From positions 101,810 to 165,809 of the forward strand of contig CADCVH010000102.1 in the NCBI GenBank assembly GCA_902806085.1: a DNA stretch of 64,000 bases. The letters are read 5' to 3'. The notes beneath the pieces were generated by a model that saw only the letters and a list, made by a program, of their open reading frames with translations, had not been told where the DNA came from and made no database searches. Origin of the DNA: an uncultured Rubrobacteraceae bacterium (GTDB lineage Bacteria; Actinomycetota; Rubrobacteria; Rubrobacterales; Rubrobacteraceae). Numbering within the stretch: the stretch's first letter is position 1; each line of letters opens with the position of its first letter. The translations under genes and the position numbers were made by a program. Shown here piece after piece: positions 62,803 to 64,000 of this stretch.

Positions 62803-62934
62803 CTTGGTATATCCTTCGCGTCCCCAGCGCTTGAGTATCTCGGGCGGCGGATGGCGGCGCTCGATGGACGAGGACGAAGGTATACGAAGGGGAACACTAC
62901 GAAGCCGGAGCTTTCTCGGGGCTCCGGCCTTTTT
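62803..62934 (+). ncRNA. Candidate small RNA ending in an intrinsic terminator
   Basis: TATCCTTCGCGTCC (near 62810) can pair with GGACGAAGGTATA (near 62873), enclosing an AGCGC...GCGCT stem. A terminator follows directly: GCCGGAGC (62904-62911), loop, GCTCCGGC (62921-62928), CTTTTT. No open frame uses the terminator. No known RNA family is recognised. Confidence 0.35.
62904..62934 (+). terminator. Intrinsic terminator
   Basis: An 8-bp GC-rich perfect stem, followed by CTTTTT. Confidence 0.75.
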
Positions 62935-63489
62935 GGGAGAGATGTGCCATTCGGGGGACGCCCCCGTCCCGTGGACTCCTTAAGCTGGTTTATGAGGCCG
63001 GGCAATAACGACGCCCTCCAGCGCGCGACACCCGGCTCTCCACTCATCGGGTCGGGGCTCCGTAAGGTCCCCGGCCCTTTGTTAGACGGTGAAAGCTGTG
63101 TTCCCCGCTCGTAAACGATGTGCCGACTGACCGAGGCGCTGTCCGGTACACGCCCGGCGTCGTGTCCTTCGGCGAGGGGTCCCCCCGGGTCCCTCTTTCC
63201 TCTCGCCTGACGCAGGGACCCGACTTTATTGCCCCATTTGCGCACGGGCCCGGCTCCTAATCAGCCGTATCCCCCGGCCCTGTTCGCCCGACGCCCCGGG
63301 GGGGAGACCCCTCCCGCGCCGTTCGGCGCGCGGACCACCAAGATGTGCGACCTGGCATATGCCTTCCCCCACCCACCGGTGTAGGTTTGCTTGGTGTCCC
63401 CCGAAGCCGGGGGCCAACCCTACACAAGAGCCCGCCAAGGAGTAGTACTTTCGTGCGGCCCCACGAGCCCACCGCCACGTTGTTGTCCG

Positions 63490-63671
63490 TCGCCTCCTCG
63501 AGGGCGATGGCGCTGGTGACGCTGGCCGCCGTCGGCCGCCAGCGGATCGCAGACGCACTGACCGACGCTTACAACCGGAGGAGTTGCGAGGAGCGTCTGA
63601 CCGAAGAGGCGGCCAGCGCGGAACGCGGTAGGGAAGCGCTGGCGTTGGCGGCCGTCGATCTCGCCACGTGA
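63490..63671 (+). pseudogene. GGDEF domain fragment (N-terminal start)
   Basis: A hydrophobic run (AMALVTLAAV) is followed by DALTDAYNRRSCEERLTEEA and REALALAAVDLAT, then a stop. This is the start of a diguanylate cyclase domain (usual DALTGAYNRRYFEERL...VDLDxFK), cut before the catalytic loop. Confidence 0.7.
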
Positions 63672-63777
63672 AGACCGCCCGATACCGGCCGGGGCCGCGG
63701 GGCCGTGGGGCCCGTCCAGAAGCGAAACCCGGGCATGGCGAGCTCCGGGGGTCGGCGCGCGAGGTGGGCGACCCGCG

Positions 63778-64000
63778 ATGCTGAGGCGCCACGCGAAGGC
63801 GGGGGTGCTGGTCGTGGCCGTCGCCGTCCTGGTGGTCGAGGGGTTCTTCGTCTACCGGTGGTACGACCGCTACCAGGTGCCCGGCGCCACTTCGGGGGAC
63901 CCCGTCGGCGCGCCGGCTTCCGAAGGGACGACGGCCGGGGGGACCGCTTCGGAGGGGCCCATCGCGAACGGGGACGCCCCGTTGGACGCCGAAGACACCG
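63778..64000 (+). CDS. Membrane-anchored protein, partial
   Basis: ATG at 63778 with GAGGTGGG nine bases upstream; the frame is open to the window edge (74 residues). One N-terminal membrane segment (AGVLVVAVAVLVVEGFFVY) is followed by a Gly/Ala/Ser/Thr-rich stretch, as in anchored extracytoplasmic proteins. Function cannot be read. Confidence 0.6.
   Translation, partial: MLRRHAKAGVLVVAVAVLVVEGFFVYRWYDRYQVPGATSGDPVGAPASEGTTAGGTASEGPIANGDAPLDAEDT

Larger units (their letters stand above)
62632..63489. other. Gene-poor region with possible RNA
   Basis: No protein gene is supported. It contains the structured segment described at 62803-62934. Confidence 0.4.

Overview
The window is high-GC DNA with dense coding, Gram-positive surface features (an LPETG sorting signal, a LytR-CpsA-Psr protein, CpsC/CpsD-type chain-length control) and many PAS/GAF/HD-GYP signalling proteins. 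This fits a deep-branching actinobacterium, most likely Rubrobacter or a close relative. The organism call rests on gene style and recalled family resemblance, not on a marker gene. I found no rRNA or tRNA genes.

Layout. (1) 1-9.97 kb is signalling: two translationally coupled HD-domain proteins (one HD-GYP with a changed HD motif), an MFS transporter, a four-PAS/GAF histidine kinase with its NarL-type regulator, a lone receiver-like protein and a small conserved protein. (2) 10.7-42.9 kb is a large exopolysaccharide (EPS) locus. It has a WbaP-type initiating transferase, a GGDEF/EAL protein, a mannose-6-phosphate-isomerase-type cupin, four glycosyltransferases, five PAPS-type sulfotransferases, two Wzy/O-antigen-ligase-like proteins, a Wzx flippase, an epimerase, a PIG-L deacetylase, CpsC/CpsD, a low-molecular-weight tyrosine phosphatase, a secreted GH5-like enzyme, an LPETG surface protein and a phosphotransferase-like protein. 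A nucleotide-sugar dehydrogenase remnant in the locus is split by a 2.7-kb IS5-type element with intact inverted repeats and passenger genes. (3) 43-60.4 kb encodes mostly exported proteins: a beta-propeller, a Pro-rich repeat protein, a metallophosphoesterase, a PQQ-type sugar dehydrogenase, a beta-propeller phytase and a second GH5-like enzyme. Mixed in are two LuxR regulators with degenerate receivers, a dTMP-kinase-like fusion and an HTH-LCP fusion. A cyclic-di-GMP-I (GEMM) riboswitch precedes the phytase/GH5 pair. (4) 60.4-64 kb is gene-poor and decayed: a small Cys-rich protein, an HU-like protein with an odd tail, fragments of GGDEF and HD-GYP genes, and a possible structured RNA ending in a terminator.

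How it fits together (inference): the locus appears to make a sulfated, possibly deacetylated polysaccharide by a Wzx/Wzy route. Chain length would be set by CpsC/CpsD and the phosphatase, and the product could be attached or displayed by LCP and sortase-type proteins. Cyclic-di-GMP is the likely control signal, given the GGDEF/EAL gene inside the first EPS operon, the HD-GYP genes, the GEMM riboswitch and several dead c-di-GMP genes.

The two most unusual points are five sulfotransferases in one actinobacterial EPS locus, and two GH5-like glycosidases whose catalytic motifs run in circularly permuted order (nucleophile strand first, acid/base strand later).
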